This document shows, one piece after another, positions 51,157-59,031 of a stretch of DNA of 64,000 nt. The position numbers and the translations under genes are program-made. The stretch is from Cellulomonas sp. KH9. GTDB lineage: Bacteria > Actinomycetota > Actinomycetes > Actinomycetales > Cellulomonadaceae. The notes under the pieces are model-generated. The model was not told the origin of the DNA, ran no database searches, and saw nothing but the letters and a program-made list of their open reading frames with translations. Within the stretch, counting starts at the first letter, position 1; every line of letters starts with the position of its first letter. The DNA lies in the NCBI RefSeq assembly GCF_900114185.1, contig NZ_FOSE01000002.1, positions 249,909 to 313,908 of the forward strand, in the 5' to 3' direction.

Positions 51157-51735
51157 ATGGCCCGCGATCTCCCGAAGTACACCGTCCCGTCGCTGACGCC
51201 GGAGGACGGCGCGCGGGTGGCCGCGATCCTGCAGGGTCGGCTCGACGCGCTGAACGACCTGGCGCTGACCCTCAAGCACATCCACTGGAACGTCGTCGGC
51301 CCGCACTTCATCGCCGTGCACGAGATGCTCGACCCCCAGGTCGACGCCGTCCGCCTCATGGTCGACGCGACGGCCGAGCGCATCGCGACGCTGGGTGCCG
51401 CGCCGGTGGGCACGCCCGGCGCCCTGGTCGCCGCGCGCACGTGGGACGACTACGCGATCGGTCGTGCGAGCACCACCGAGCACCTCGGCGCCCTGGACGA
51501 GGTCTACGTCGGCGTCATCACGGACCACCGCCGGGCGGCGGCCGACACCGAGGAGCTCGACACCGTCACCAACGACCTGCTGGTCGGGCACCTGCGCGAG
51601 CTCGAGCTGTTCCACTGGTTCGTCCGCGCCCACCTGGAGTCGTCCGGTGGTGCCCTGTCGACGGCCGGCGCCTCCACCGAGAAGGGTGCCGCCGAGGCCG
51701 CGAGGTCCGCCGTGACCTCGGACACCGCTCCGTGA
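51157..51735 (+). CDS. dps: Dps family DNA-binding ferritin-like protein
   Basis: Dps stores iron by oxidising it with peroxide and protects DNA in stationary phase. The 192-residue four-helix protein has the inter-subunit ferroxidase motif LKHIHWNVVGPHFIAVHEMLDPQVD (about 42-66) with the conserved His, Asp and later acidic ligands, and a C-terminal tail of about 25 Ala/Ser/Glu-rich residues. AAGGAG lies 5 bases before ATG 51157, which is preferred to GTG 51151. The stop codon overlaps the start of an APP1-type phosphatase gene, an unusual coupling. Confidence 0.92.
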   Translation: MARDLPKYTVPSLTPEDGARVAAILQGRLDALNDLALTLKHIHWNVVGPHFIAVHEMLDPQVDAVRLMVDATAERIATLGAAPVGTPGALVAARTWDDYAIGRASTTEHLGALDEVYVGVITDHRRAAADTEELDTVTNDLLVGHLRELELFHWFVRAHLESSGGALSTAGASTEKGAAEAARSAVTSDTAP

Positions 51736-52925
51736 CGCCCCGGCACGCCGAGGCTCCTGCCTCGACCGGGTCCGCCGCCGGCGGCGGGTCGGACGACGAC
51801 GGGCTGCGCGCAGGACGCGTCACGCCCCGGCTCGAGAACCCCGACGGCAGCCCGGTCCAGCGGCTGCACGTGGCGGCACGCCTGGAGGACCGGTTCGACG
51901 CCGTCCTCGCCCGCGTGCTGCGCCGGCGCGGCTGGACGGTGCGCGTGGTCGGGTACGCCGGGTACGGCTCCGGGGGCAAGGTGCGGGTGCTCGCGCGCAC
52001 CCTGCTGGCCTCGCCCACCGTGCGGCAGCGGGACCTGCCCGACGCCGGCGGCGGCGCGCAGACCGGGGAGCGGCCCGCGCCGACCGTCCGGGGCTGGCGG
52101 TCGTTCTTCACCGCGCCCGTGGCCGGTGCCCCGGTCGAGGTCGAGGTAGGTGGCCGCACGCACCGGCTGACCACGGACCGCGGTGGCTACGTCGACGCGA
52201 TGGTCGACGCCGACCTCGCGCCCGGCTGGCACGACATCACGCTCACGTCGGTGGACGACGCCCGGACCACCGCGCGCGTCGTGGTGGTGGGCCCCGAGCC
52301 GACGGTGGGCATCGTCAGCGACATCGACGACACCGTGATGGTCACGCGCCTGCCACGTCCCCTCGTCGCCGCGTGGAACGTCTTCGTGCGGCACGAGAAC
52401 GCGCGCGAGGCAGTGCCCGGCATGTCTCGCCTCTACCGCGCCCTGCGGGCGGACCACCCCGGGGCCCCCGTCGTGTACCTGTCCACCGGGGCGTGGAACG
52501 CGGCACCGGCGATCGGCCGGTTCCTGCGGCGTCACGACTACCCCGCCGGGCCGCTGCTGCTCACGGACTGGGGACCGACCAACACCGGGCTGTTCCGCAG
52601 CGGCCCGCGGCACAAGGTGTCCGAGCTGCGCCGTCTGTTCGTCGACCTGCCGCAGGTGCGGTGGGTGCTCGTCGGCGACGACGGCCAGCACGACCCGCAG
52701 ATCTACGCCGGGGCCGTGGAGCACCACCCGGACCGCGTCGAGGCCGTCCTCATCCGCCGGCTGACGGCCGGTGAGCACGTGCTCGCCCACGGCACGCCCC
52801 TCGCGACGCCCGAGCAGGAGGAGTCCGAGGAGCGGGCGGACGACCAACCCGGTCTCGACGTCCTCACGGGCGACGACGGGGAGCAGCTGCTGCAGCGTGC
52901 GCGGGAGGCCGGGCTCGCGCGCTGA
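51732..52925 (+). CDS. APP1-like phosphatidate phosphatase (DUF2183)
   Basis: The 397-residue protein has the DUF2183 HAD-type domain of yeast App1. The catalytic motif is VSDIDDTVMVT (about 197-207); GAPVVYLSTGAWN, the Lys segment RHKVSEL and WVLVGDDGQHDPQIYA follow. The N-terminal third includes a beta-rich region (about 100-180) with a WRSFFTAPVAGAPVEVEVGG start. The family probably dephosphorylates lipid phosphates; the bacterial substrate is unknown. GTG 51732 overlaps the dps stop (GTGA). No signal peptide is seen. An acidic C-terminal tail follows the domain. Confidence 0.85.
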   Translation: MTPRHAEAPASTGSAAGGGSDDDGLRAGRVTPRLENPDGSPVQRLHVAARLEDRFDAVLARVLRRRGWTVRVVGYAGYGSGGKVRVLARTLLASPTVRQRDLPDAGGGAQTGERPAPTVRGWRSFFTAPVAGAPVEVEVGGRTHRLTTDRGGYVDAMVDADLAPGWHDITLTSVDDARTTARVVVVGPEPTVGIVSDIDDTVMVTRLPRPLVAAWNVFVRHENAREAVPGMSRLYRALRADHPGAPVVYLSTGAWNAAPAIGRFLRRHDYPAGPLLLTDWGPTNTGLFRSGPRHKVSELRRLFVDLPQVRWVLVGDDGQHDPQIYAGAVEHHPDRVEAVLIRRLTAGEHVLAHGTPLATPEQEESEERADDQPGLDVLTGDDGEQLLQRAREAGLAR

Positions 52926-52939
52926 CGTCCGTCCGGGGT

Positions 52940-52964
52940 CGCCCGGGCCATCGAGGCCCGGGCG
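52940..52964. terminator. Hairpin after the APP1-like gene
   Basis: CGCCCGGGCC (52940-52949) and GGCCCGGGCG (52955-52964) form a 10-bp stem with an ATCGA loop between convergent genes. Confidence 0.65.
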
Positions 52965-52992
52965 GCGCGGCGTCTCGGCGCGGGTGCCGCGG

Positions 52993-53205
52993 TCAGAGCC
53001 GCTCGGGGTCGTCCCAGTCGTCGCTCGAGGCGATCGCCTCGTCGTCGGGCTCGAGCTCGGCGGCGCGCAGCGACCGCGGTGCCCGTGCGGCGTCGCCTCC
53101 GGTGCGGGCGTCGGCGGCGTCCAGGTCCGCCTGGCTGAGGGGCTGGTCGGCCAGGCCGTGGGCGGCGGGGTCGGACGTCAGGTCGCGCGCGCGGTGGGGG
53201 CTCAT
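52993..53205 (-). CDS. Small acidic hypothetical protein
   Basis: A 70-residue hydrophilic protein starting MSPHRARDLTSDPAAHG and ending EAIASSDDWDDPERL, rich in Asp, Ala and Arg and without a hydrophobic segment. TAGAAC ends 6 bases before the ATG, one base off the leaderless hexamer, and a terminator-like hairpin follows the stop. These two signals support it as a real gene despite its size. No family was recognised. Confidence 0.55.
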   Translation of the reverse strand: MSPHRARDLTSDPAAHGLADQPLSQADLDAADARTGGDAARAPRSLRAAELEPDDEAIASSDDWDDPERL

Positions 53206-53374
53206 GCACCGGTTCTACCCCGCGCCGGGCGGGTCGCGCACCCGCTCGGCGCCCGGCCCGGGCGTGTCGGGCGCCGGCGGCGGCGTGTCGTCGCGCCGGG
53301 TACGGCCCGGGCGCCGCGACGGGTGCACGGCGCGGTGTCGGTCGGCGACGACTGCGCCGCAGGTCAGCGCACCG

Positions 53375-53410
53375 CATGTGACGAAAGTCCCACGAGACAA
53401 ACATCACATG
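53375..53410. promoter_or_regulatory. Inverted repeat upstream of mqo
   Basis: CATGTGA (53375-53381) and TCACATG (53404-53410) are perfect complements separated by 22 bases in an unusually A-rich stretch, 32 bases upstream of the mqo -10. The half-sites resemble CRP/GlxR half-sites (TGTGA/TCACA), but the 22-base spacing is not that of a single CRP site. Confidence 0.35.
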
Positions 53411-53441
53411 ACTTGTGGTGGGAGGTCTCTCGACGTCGACC

Positions 53442-53447
53442 TAGCAT
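53442..53447 (+). promoter_or_regulatory. Leaderless-type -10 hexamer of mqo
   Basis: TAGCAT ends 7 bases before GTG 53455; this sets the start codon. Confidence 0.6.
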
Positions 53448-53454
53448 CGCGGAC

Positions 53455-54942
53455 GTGGCACCTGGAGAGCACGAGACCGCGGCCGACGTCGACGTCCTGC
53501 TGGTGGGCGGCGGCATCATGAGCGCGACGCTGGCGTCGCTGCTGAGCACGCTCGAGCCCGGGTGGCGCATCGAGGTGCACGAGCGGCTGGACGCCCCCGC
53601 GCTCGAGAGCTCGAACGCGTGGAACAACGCGGGCACCGGCCACGCCGCGCTGTGCGAGCTGAACTACACGCCGCAGCGCGCCGACGGCACGGTCGACGTG
53701 ACCAAGGCCGTCACGATCAACGAGCAGTACGAGCTGTCGCGCGAGCTGTGGCACCACCTGGCCGCGGCGGGCCGGCTGCCCGGCGGTGAGGACGCCGTCA
53801 CCACGACCCCGCACCTGACGTTCGTCCGCGGGGCGCAGGACGTCGAGTTCCTGCGCCGGCGCTGGGAGGCGCTGCGCGCGCACCGCCTGTTCGCCGACCT
53901 GGAGTTCACGACCGACCCAGCCGTCATCGCCCGCTGGGCGCCGCTGCTCATGGCCGACCGGGCCGACGACGAGCCCGTCGCCGCCACGCGCGCGGCCTGG
54001 GGCACGGACGTCGACTTCGGGTCGCTGACGCGCGCCATGCTCGCCGACGCGGTCGAGCGCGGTGCGACCCTGCACACGAGCAGCGAGGTGACGCGGCTCA
54101 AGCGCCTGCGCGACGGGCGGTGGCGGGTCACCGTCGCGGACCGCCGCTGGAACGGCCGCCCGCCGCGGACGACCACCGCCCGGTTCGTGTTCGTCGGCGC
54201 CGGCGGCGGTGCCCTGCACCTGCTGCAGCGCAGCCGCATCAAGGAGATCCGCGGGTACGCCGGCTTCCCGATCAGCGGGCAGTTCCTGCGCACCACCGCA
54301 CCGCACGTGGTGGACCAGCACCGCGCCAAGGTCTACGGCAAGGCCGCCATCGGTGCCCCGCCCATGTCGGTCCCGCACCTGGACGCACGCGTCGTCGACG
54401 GGCGCCGCGCGCTGATGTTCGGCCCCTACGCCGGCTGGAGCATGAAGTTCCTCAAGCGCGGCTCCTGGACGGACCTGCTGCGCTCGGTGCGACCCGCGAA
54501 CCTCGTGCCGATGCTCGCCGTCGGCATGCGCAACCTCGACCTGCTGACGTACCTGATCCGCGAGGTCACCGCCGGGGACACGGCGCGGCTGCGCACGCTG
54601 CGCGCGTACATGCCGACCGCCGACCCGCGGGACTGGGAGCTCGTGACCGCGGGCCAGCGCGTCCAGGTCATCAAGCGCGGCAAGGGCGGTGGCGTCCTGG
54701 AGTTCGGGACCGAGCTCGTGGCGTCGGCCGACGGCTCGATCGCCGGTCTGCTGGGCGCGTCCCCGGGTGCGTCGACCGCGGTGGCGACCATGCTGGACCT
54801 GCTCGACCGGTGCTTCCCCGAGCGGGCCGACACGTGGCGCCCGCGGCTGCAGCAGCTGATGCCCAGCCTGGGCGGCGGCGAGTGGGACGCGGCGCTGGAG
54901 CGCCAGCTCGTGGACGACGGGACGCTCACGGGCGGACACTGA
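53455..54942 (+). CDS. mqo: Malate:quinone oxidoreductase
   Basis: Mqo is a membrane-associated FAD enzyme that oxidises malate to oxaloacetate and passes electrons to quinones, feeding the TCA cycle and respiration. The 495-residue protein starts with the FAD-binding VDVLLVGGGIMSATLASLL and the ERLDAPALESSNAWNNAGTGHAALCE segment. FVFVGAGGGALHLLQRS, FPISGQFLRT and the C-terminal ELVASADGSIAGLLGASPGAST complete the family blocks. Length and motif order match the family. The start is fixed by a TAGCAT hexamer 7 bases upstream. A small gene follows after 4 bases and may be co-transcribed. Confidence 0.95.
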   Translation: MAPGEHETAADVDVLLVGGGIMSATLASLLSTLEPGWRIEVHERLDAPALESSNAWNNAGTGHAALCELNYTPQRADGTVDVTKAVTINEQYELSRELWHHLAAAGRLPGGEDAVTTTPHLTFVRGAQDVEFLRRRWEALRAHRLFADLEFTTDPAVIARWAPLLMADRADDEPVAATRAAWGTDVDFGSLTRAMLADAVERGATLHTSSEVTRLKRLRDGRWRVTVADRRWNGRPPRTTTARFVFVGAGGGALHLLQRSRIKEIRGYAGFPISGQFLRTTAPHVVDQHRAKVYGKAAIGAPPMSVPHLDARVVDGRRALMFGPYAGWSMKFLKRGSWTDLLRSVRPANLVPMLAVGMRNLDLLTYLIREVTAGDTARLRTLRAYMPTADPRDWELVTAGQRVQVIKRGKGGGVLEFGTELVASADGSIAGLLGASPGASTAVATMLDLLDRCFPERADTWRPRLQQLMPSLGGGEWDAALERQLVDDGTLTGGH

Positions 54943-54946
54943 GCCC

Positions 54947-55282
54947 GTGCCCGACCACGACCTCCCCGACGACCACCTGACCGACGGCGAGCCGACGACC
55001 GACCTGCAGGAGACGCTGCCGGAGCCCGTCAGCGCTCCGATGCGCCACGCCAAGGTGCGGGCCTTCACCGACCACACGACGGTCGGGCAGGTCGTCGTGG
55101 ACGACGACGGCGCGGTGACGATCGGGTGCGCGTGCGGCATGACGCTGACGAACGGGCCCGGGTGGTCGCTCGACGAGCACATCCGCCTGCACCGCGCCGA
55201 GGCGCGGTTCCTCGCGCTGTCGGCCGTCGCCCCGGCGGGCATCCCCCGCCTCGTGAGGGCACCGGGCCGCGCGGACGACTGA
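54947..55282 (+). CDS. Hypothetical protein
   Basis: The 111-residue hydrophilic protein has an acidic N-terminus (about 1-28), then a beta-rich central part (HTTVGQVVVDDDGAVTIGCACGMTLTNG, about 43-70) with a C-A-C pair, and a basic end. It may be a small zinc- or nucleic-acid-binding protein, but no family was recognised. GTG 54947 lies 4 bases after mqo; GACACT ends 6 bases before it, a weak form of the leaderless hexamer, so it may also have its own transcript. Confidence 0.6.
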   Translation: MPDHDLPDDHLTDGEPTTDLQETLPEPVSAPMRHAKVRAFTDHTTVGQVVVDDDGAVTIGCACGMTLTNGPGWSLDEHIRLHRAEARFLALSAVAPAGIPRLVRAPGRADD

Positions 55283-55317
55283 CGGGCCCGCCCGCACGTG
55301 CGGACGTCGTGGCGGTC

Positions 55318-55593
55318 TCAGCCGGTCCGGCGGGCGGCGATGCGCGCCTGCACCTCGGGGCGGCGCAGCGGCGGCACCGTCGCCGGCGGGCGACGACGCT
55401 CCGGCAGCTCGTCGAGCAGGTGCGCGGTGATGTGCGCGATCTGTGCCACCGCCGCCTCGACCGGCCCACGGGTGGCGTCGGAGAGCTGCTGCACCCCGGT
55501 CACCTTGCGCACGTACTGCAGCGCGGCCGCCTCGATCTCCGCGTCGGTGGCGTGCGGCTCCAGGCCGCGCAACGTCGTGATGTTCCGGCACAT
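55318..55593 (-). CDS. DUF2277 family protein
   Basis: The 91-residue protein starts MCRNITTLRGLEPHATDAEIEAAALQYVRKVTG, which is the DUF2277 signature, with a QLSDATRGPVEAAVAQIAHITAHLL helix pair and a basic Arg/Pro tail. The function is unknown. The TAGGTT hexamer that ends 8 bases before its ATG overlaps the stop codon of the ogt gene upstream, so it can be transcribed apart from the sigma factor operon. Confidence 0.85.
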   Translation of the reverse strand: MCRNITTLRGLEPHATDAEIEAAALQYVRKVTGVQQLSDATRGPVEAAVAQIAHITAHLLDELPERRRPPATVPPLRRPEVQARIAARRTG

Positions 55594-55601
55594 GCCTGCC
55601 G

Positions 55602-55607
55602 AACCTA
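55602..55607 (-). promoter_or_regulatory. Leaderless-type -10 hexamer of the DUF2277 gene
   Basis: TAGGTT on the minus strand ends 8 bases before ATG 55593 and overlaps the ogt stop codon. Confidence 0.45.
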
Positions 55608-56234
55608 CGCCTCGGCGGGTGCCGTGGCGAGAGGGCCGCCACCCGCCCGTTCCAGGCCGATCAGCGCACGCTTGGCCGCCTCGCCCCCGGCGTAGCGACC
55701 GGGCGACCCGTCGGACCGCACCACCCGGTGGCACGGCAGCAGCAGCGGCACGGGGTTGAGGGCGCACGCGGTGCCGACGGCGCGCACCGCGGCGGGGCGG
55801 CCCGCGGCCGCCGCGACCTGCCGGTAGGACGCGGTCGCGCCGTACGGCACGGCGGTCAGCGACGCCACGACGTCACGCCGGAACCCCCGCGTGAGCCGCA
55901 GGTCCACCGGCACGTCGAACGTGCGGCGTCGACCGGCGAAGTACTCGTCGAGCTCGCGCAGCACGGGGTCCAGGCGGGCGCCGCCCTCCAGCACCCGCGG
56001 GCCGACCCGTGCGGCCAGGTCGTCGAGCGCCGCCGTGTGGCCCTGGACCTCGAACGCGACCCGCAGCACCCCGGACTCCCCCGCGGCGACCAGCAGCCGA
56101 CCCACCGGGGAGTCGACCACCCGGTAGGTGACGTCGAGCAGCCCGTCGGCCTGCGCCTCGGCGACGAGGCGGGCGTGCAGGCGGCGCAGCGTGGCCCGCT
56201 CGTCACCGGTGCGCGTGGTCGGGTCGATGGTCAT
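55605..56234 (-). CDS. ogt: Methylated-DNA--[protein]-cysteine S-methyltransferase
   Basis: A suicide enzyme that moves alkyl groups from O6-alkylguanine or O4-alkylthymine to its own cysteine. The 209-residue protein has a degenerate N-terminal domain (about 1-110) and the C-terminal catalytic domain. The latter has the helix-turn-helix region GATASYRQVAAAAGRPAAVRAVGTA, the active-site LPCHRVVRSDG with the acceptor Cys, and GRYAGGEAAKRALI. The ATG overlaps the end of the ECF sigma factor gene (ATGA). This sigma-ogt coupling recurs in actinobacteria and points to control of alkylation repair by that sigma factor. Confidence 0.9.
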   Translation of the reverse strand: MTIDPTTRTGDERATLRRLHARLVAEAQADGLLDVTYRVVDSPVGRLLVAAGESGVLRVAFEVQGHTAALDDLAARVGPRVLEGGARLDPVLRELDEYFAGRRRTFDVPVDLRLTRGFRRDVVASLTAVPYGATASYRQVAAAAGRPAAVRAVGTACALNPVPLLLPCHRVVRSDGSPGRYAGGEAAKRALIGLERAGGGPLATAPAEA

Positions 56235-56737
56235 GGCAGGCCCCCGTCGTCGATGGTCGCGCCGTACGTGCGGCGCAGGGCGGCCACCCCGTCGGCACCG
56301 GCGCGCCGTGCCGCGGCGTCGCTGCCGCCCACGAGCGCCGCGACGTCGGCGTACGGCAGGCCGCCCAGGTGGTGCAGGACCACCACACGCCGCTGCTTGG
56401 CGGGCAGCGCGCCGACCGCCCGCCACAGGTCGAGGTCGCGGTCCCCGGGCAGTGGCGCCGGTGCGACCAGCGGGTCACCCCGCAGGGCGCCCGGTTCGGC
56501 GGCGGGTGTCGCGTGCCGGGCGCGGCGGCGCAGCTCGTCGATCGCCTTGCGCCGCGCCACCGTCACGAGCCACGCCTCGACGTTCGCGTCGGGCGGCAGG
56601 TCGGGCCAGGCGCGCAGCGCGGCCAGGAACGTCTCGGACCACGCGTCGTCGGCGTCACGGCGCCCGAGCACGGCGCGGCACACGCGCAGCACGGTGCCCC
56701 CGTGCGCGCGCACCACGTCCTCGAACGGTCCGGTCAT
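56231..56737 (-). CDS. ECF-type RNA polymerase sigma factor
   Basis: The 168-residue protein has sigma region 2 (about 20-70; CRAVLGRRDADDAWSETFLAALRA, then VEAWLVTVARRKAIDELRRR) and region 4 (about 105-155; ALPAKQRRVVVLHHLGGLPYADVAALVGGSDAAARRAG). No anti-sigma gene is adjacent. It is translationally coupled to ogt. ATG 56737 is preferred to GTG 56743, two codons upstream; CACACT ends 6 bases before it, a weak form of the leaderless hexamer. Its target promoter is unknown. Confidence 0.88.
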   Translation of the reverse strand: MTGPFEDVVRAHGGTVLRVCRAVLGRRDADDAWSETFLAALRAWPDLPPDANVEAWLVTVARRKAIDELRRRARHATPAAEPGALRGDPLVAPAPLPGDRDLDLWRAVGALPAKQRRVVVLHHLGGLPYADVAALVGGSDAAARRAGADGVAALRRTYGATIDDGGLP

Positions 56738-56825
56738 CCCCACAGTGTGCAGACGCCGCGCCCCGCCGTGACGTGAGGTCCGCCGGGGCGCGGGTCCGGG
56801 GCGCGCCGAGGTCGGCGCGTGCGGG

Positions 56826-57662
56826 TCAGCGCATCTGGGTGAACGCGGCGGTGGCCGGGTCGGCGCCGATGCGCTCCGCGCTGTCCAGCGCGTCGACGGC
56901 CGCGACGTCCTCGTCGGTCAGGTCGAAGGAGAACAGGTCGAGGTTGGAGCGGATCCGCTCGGGCGTGACCGACTTGGGGATGACGATGCGTCCCGCCTGC
57001 ACGTGCCAGCGCAGGACCACCTGGCCCGTCGTGACACCGAGCCGCTCCGCCACCGACGTCACGGCGTCGGCCTGCAGGTCCTTGCCCTGCCCCAGCGGCG
57101 AGTACGCCTCGACCGCGATCCCGTGCTGGGTGGAGGCGTCCTGCGTCGCCCGCTGCTGGAACGTCGGGTGCACCTCGACCTGGTTGGCCGCGGGCACGAC
57201 GTCGGTCTCGCGCAGCAGCCGCTCGAGGTGCTCGGGCAGGAAGTTCGAGACGCCGATCGCCCGGACGGCACCGTCCGCGAGCAGCTTCTCGAAGGCGCGC
57301 CACGTCTCGACGTACAGGTCCTTGCTGGGCACCGGCCAGTGGATCAGGTACAGGTCCACGACGTCCAGGCCGAGCGCCCGGCGGCTGTCCTCGAACGCGC
57401 GCAGCGCCTGCTCGTAGCCCTGGTCACCGTTGCGGAGCTTGGTCGTGACGAACACCTCGTCACGCGGCAGGCCGCACGCCCGCACCGCGGCGCCGACGCC
57501 CGCCTCGTTGTAGTAGCCGGCGGCGGTGTCGATGTGGCGGTACCCGACCTCGAGCGCGTCCTCGACGGTGCGCTGCGTCTCCTCGGCCTTGACCTGGAAG
57601 GTGCCGAAGCCGACCTGCGGGATCACGATGCCGTTGTTCAGGGTGAGGGTGGGAGAGGTCAT
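56826..57662 (-). CDS. Aldo/keto reductase
   Basis: The 278-residue TIM-barrel NADPH reductase resembles the 2,5-diketo-gluconate reductase subgroup. NGIVIPQVGFGTFQV comes first, then the catalytic Asp and Tyr in YRHIDTAAGYYNEAG and the Lys in VFVTTKLRNGDQG. VDLYLIHWPVPS, AIGVSNFLPEHLERLL and IVIPKSVTPERIRSNLDLF follow. All four catalytic residues can be seen. It overlaps the upstream MFS gene by four bases, suggesting a reductase-transporter operon; the substrate is unknown. Confidence 0.92.
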   Translation of the reverse strand: MTSPTLTLNNGIVIPQVGFGTFQVKAEETQRTVEDALEVGYRHIDTAAGYYNEAGVGAAVRACGLPRDEVFVTTKLRNGDQGYEQALRAFEDSRRALGLDVVDLYLIHWPVPSKDLYVETWRAFEKLLADGAVRAIGVSNFLPEHLERLLRETDVVPAANQVEVHPTFQQRATQDASTQHGIAVEAYSPLGQGKDLQADAVTSVAERLGVTTGQVVLRWHVQAGRIVIPKSVTPERIRSNLDLFSFDLTDEDVAAVDALDSAERIGADPATAAFTQMR

Positions 57663-58981
57663 GGGGTCACCCTCGCACCGGTGCCCGCGTCCGCGCGCGG
57701 GGACCGCCCGCCACGGTGCGCGGCGAGCACCACCAGCACGCCGAGGGTCGCCACGACCCCCGACACCGCGCTCAGCCCGCCGTACCCCACCAGGCCCAGC
57801 CACACGCCGGCCAGGGCGCCGCCGACGGCGCCGGCGAGCGACATGGCCGCGTCGGACAGCCCCTGGACGGCGACGCGCTCGACGCCCGTCACGTCCGCGG
57901 CGACCGACGCCGAGCCCGCGACCGTCGCCGCGGACCACCCCAGGCCGAGCAGCACGAGCCCGACCGTCACGCCCACGGCGTCCCCGCCGGCCAGGCCGCA
58001 GACCGCCGTGGCCGCCGCGAGGACCACCAGGCCGGCGAGGAGCACGGGCCGCGCCCCGACCCGGTCGACCAGCGCGCCCATGACCGGCGCGAGGGCGAAC
58101 ATCGCAGCCAGGTGCAGGCTCACCGTCAGACCGACGAGCTCGACCGACCCACCGTGCTCCGCCAGGTGGACGGGCGTCATCGACATCACCGCGACCATCA
58201 CGGCATGGGCGACGACCACGCCCAGGACGCCCGCGAGGGCCCGGGGGTGGCGGCGCAGCGTGGCAGCGGCGACCCGCACGGGCACGTGCCGGCGCGCGGT
58301 CCCCGCGGCCCGCCCCGCCACGTCCAGCGGGTCGGGCCGCATGCCGACCTGCACGACGAGCAGCGCGACGAGCATGCCGAGACCGGCCAGCACGAAGACA
58401 CCGGTCAGCGGCGGCAGCCCGGTGAGGCGACCGACGGCACCGTCGAGGTGCACGAGGTTGGGGCCCACGACCGCGCCGACCGTGCTGGTCCACACGACCA
58501 GCGACAGGTCGCGGCCGCGCGTCGCGGGCGTCGAGAGGTCCGTCGCCGCGAAGCGCGACTGCAGGTTCACGGCCGCCCCGACGCCCAGCAGCACGCTTCC
58601 CACCAGCAGCAGCGCGAACGCGGACAGGACGACGGACACGACGACGACCGTCGCGCCGAGCGCCGCCAGCGCCAGGCCCGTGGACAGCGCGGCACGCCTG
58701 CCCCGGGCCGTCGCCAGGCGTGCGAGGCCCAGCGACGCGAGCGCCGCGCCGAGCGTCGTCGCGGTCGTCACCCCGCCCGCCCACGTCGGCGACCCCGACA
58801 GCGCGACCGCGAGCAGCGAGCCGACCGACACCGCGGACCCGGCGGCCAGACCGCCGCAGACCTGCGCGGCCACCAGGACGGTGAGCGTGCGCCGCCGCAG
58901 CCGCGGCACGTCGACGAGGTCGCCGCCGCCCAGGCCGGGCCGCGCGGTGCCGGGCGCCGGCGGGCCGTCGGACGAGGTCAC
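57659..58981 (-). CDS. MFS transporter
   Basis: The 440-residue integral membrane protein has about 12 hydrophobic segments and the MFS layout of two six-helix halves. Loop motifs include LARLATARGRRAALSTG between helices 2 and 3 and PVMGALVDRVGARPVLLAG in the second half. It is of the drug/efflux-like type without a clear substrate. TAACGT ends 6 bases before its GTG start. The downstream gene is a coupled aldo/keto reductase, so export of a reduced product, or uptake and reduction, are equally possible. Confidence 0.9.
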   Translation of the reverse strand: MTSSDGPPAPGTARPGLGGGDLVDVPRLRRRTLTVLVAAQVCGGLAAGSAVSVGSLLAVALSGSPTWAGGVTTATTLGAALASLGLARLATARGRRAALSTGLALAALGATVVVVSVVLSAFALLLVGSVLLGVGAAVNLQSRFAATDLSTPATRGRDLSLVVWTSTVGAVVGPNLVHLDGAVGRLTGLPPLTGVFVLAGLGMLVALLVVQVGMRPDPLDVAGRAAGTARRHVPVRVAAATLRRHPRALAGVLGVVVAHAVMVAVMSMTPVHLAEHGGSVELVGLTVSLHLAAMFALAPVMGALVDRVGARPVLLAGLVVLAAATAVCGLAGGDAVGVTVGLVLLGLGWSAATVAGSASVAADVTGVERVAVQGLSDAAMSLAGAVGGALAGVWLGLVGYGGLSAVSGVVATLGVLVVLAAHRGGRSPRADAGTGARVTP

Positions 58982-58987
58982 GGCACG

Positions 58988-58993
58988 ACGTTA
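58988..58993 (-). promoter_or_regulatory. Leaderless-type -10 hexamer of the MFS transporter gene
   Basis: TAACGT on the minus strand ends 6 bases before GTG 58981, with no ribosome binding site. Confidence 0.5.
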
Positions 58994-59031
58994 GCGGCGC
59001 CGTGCCGTCGCGCCGAGCGCACCCCCCGGCG

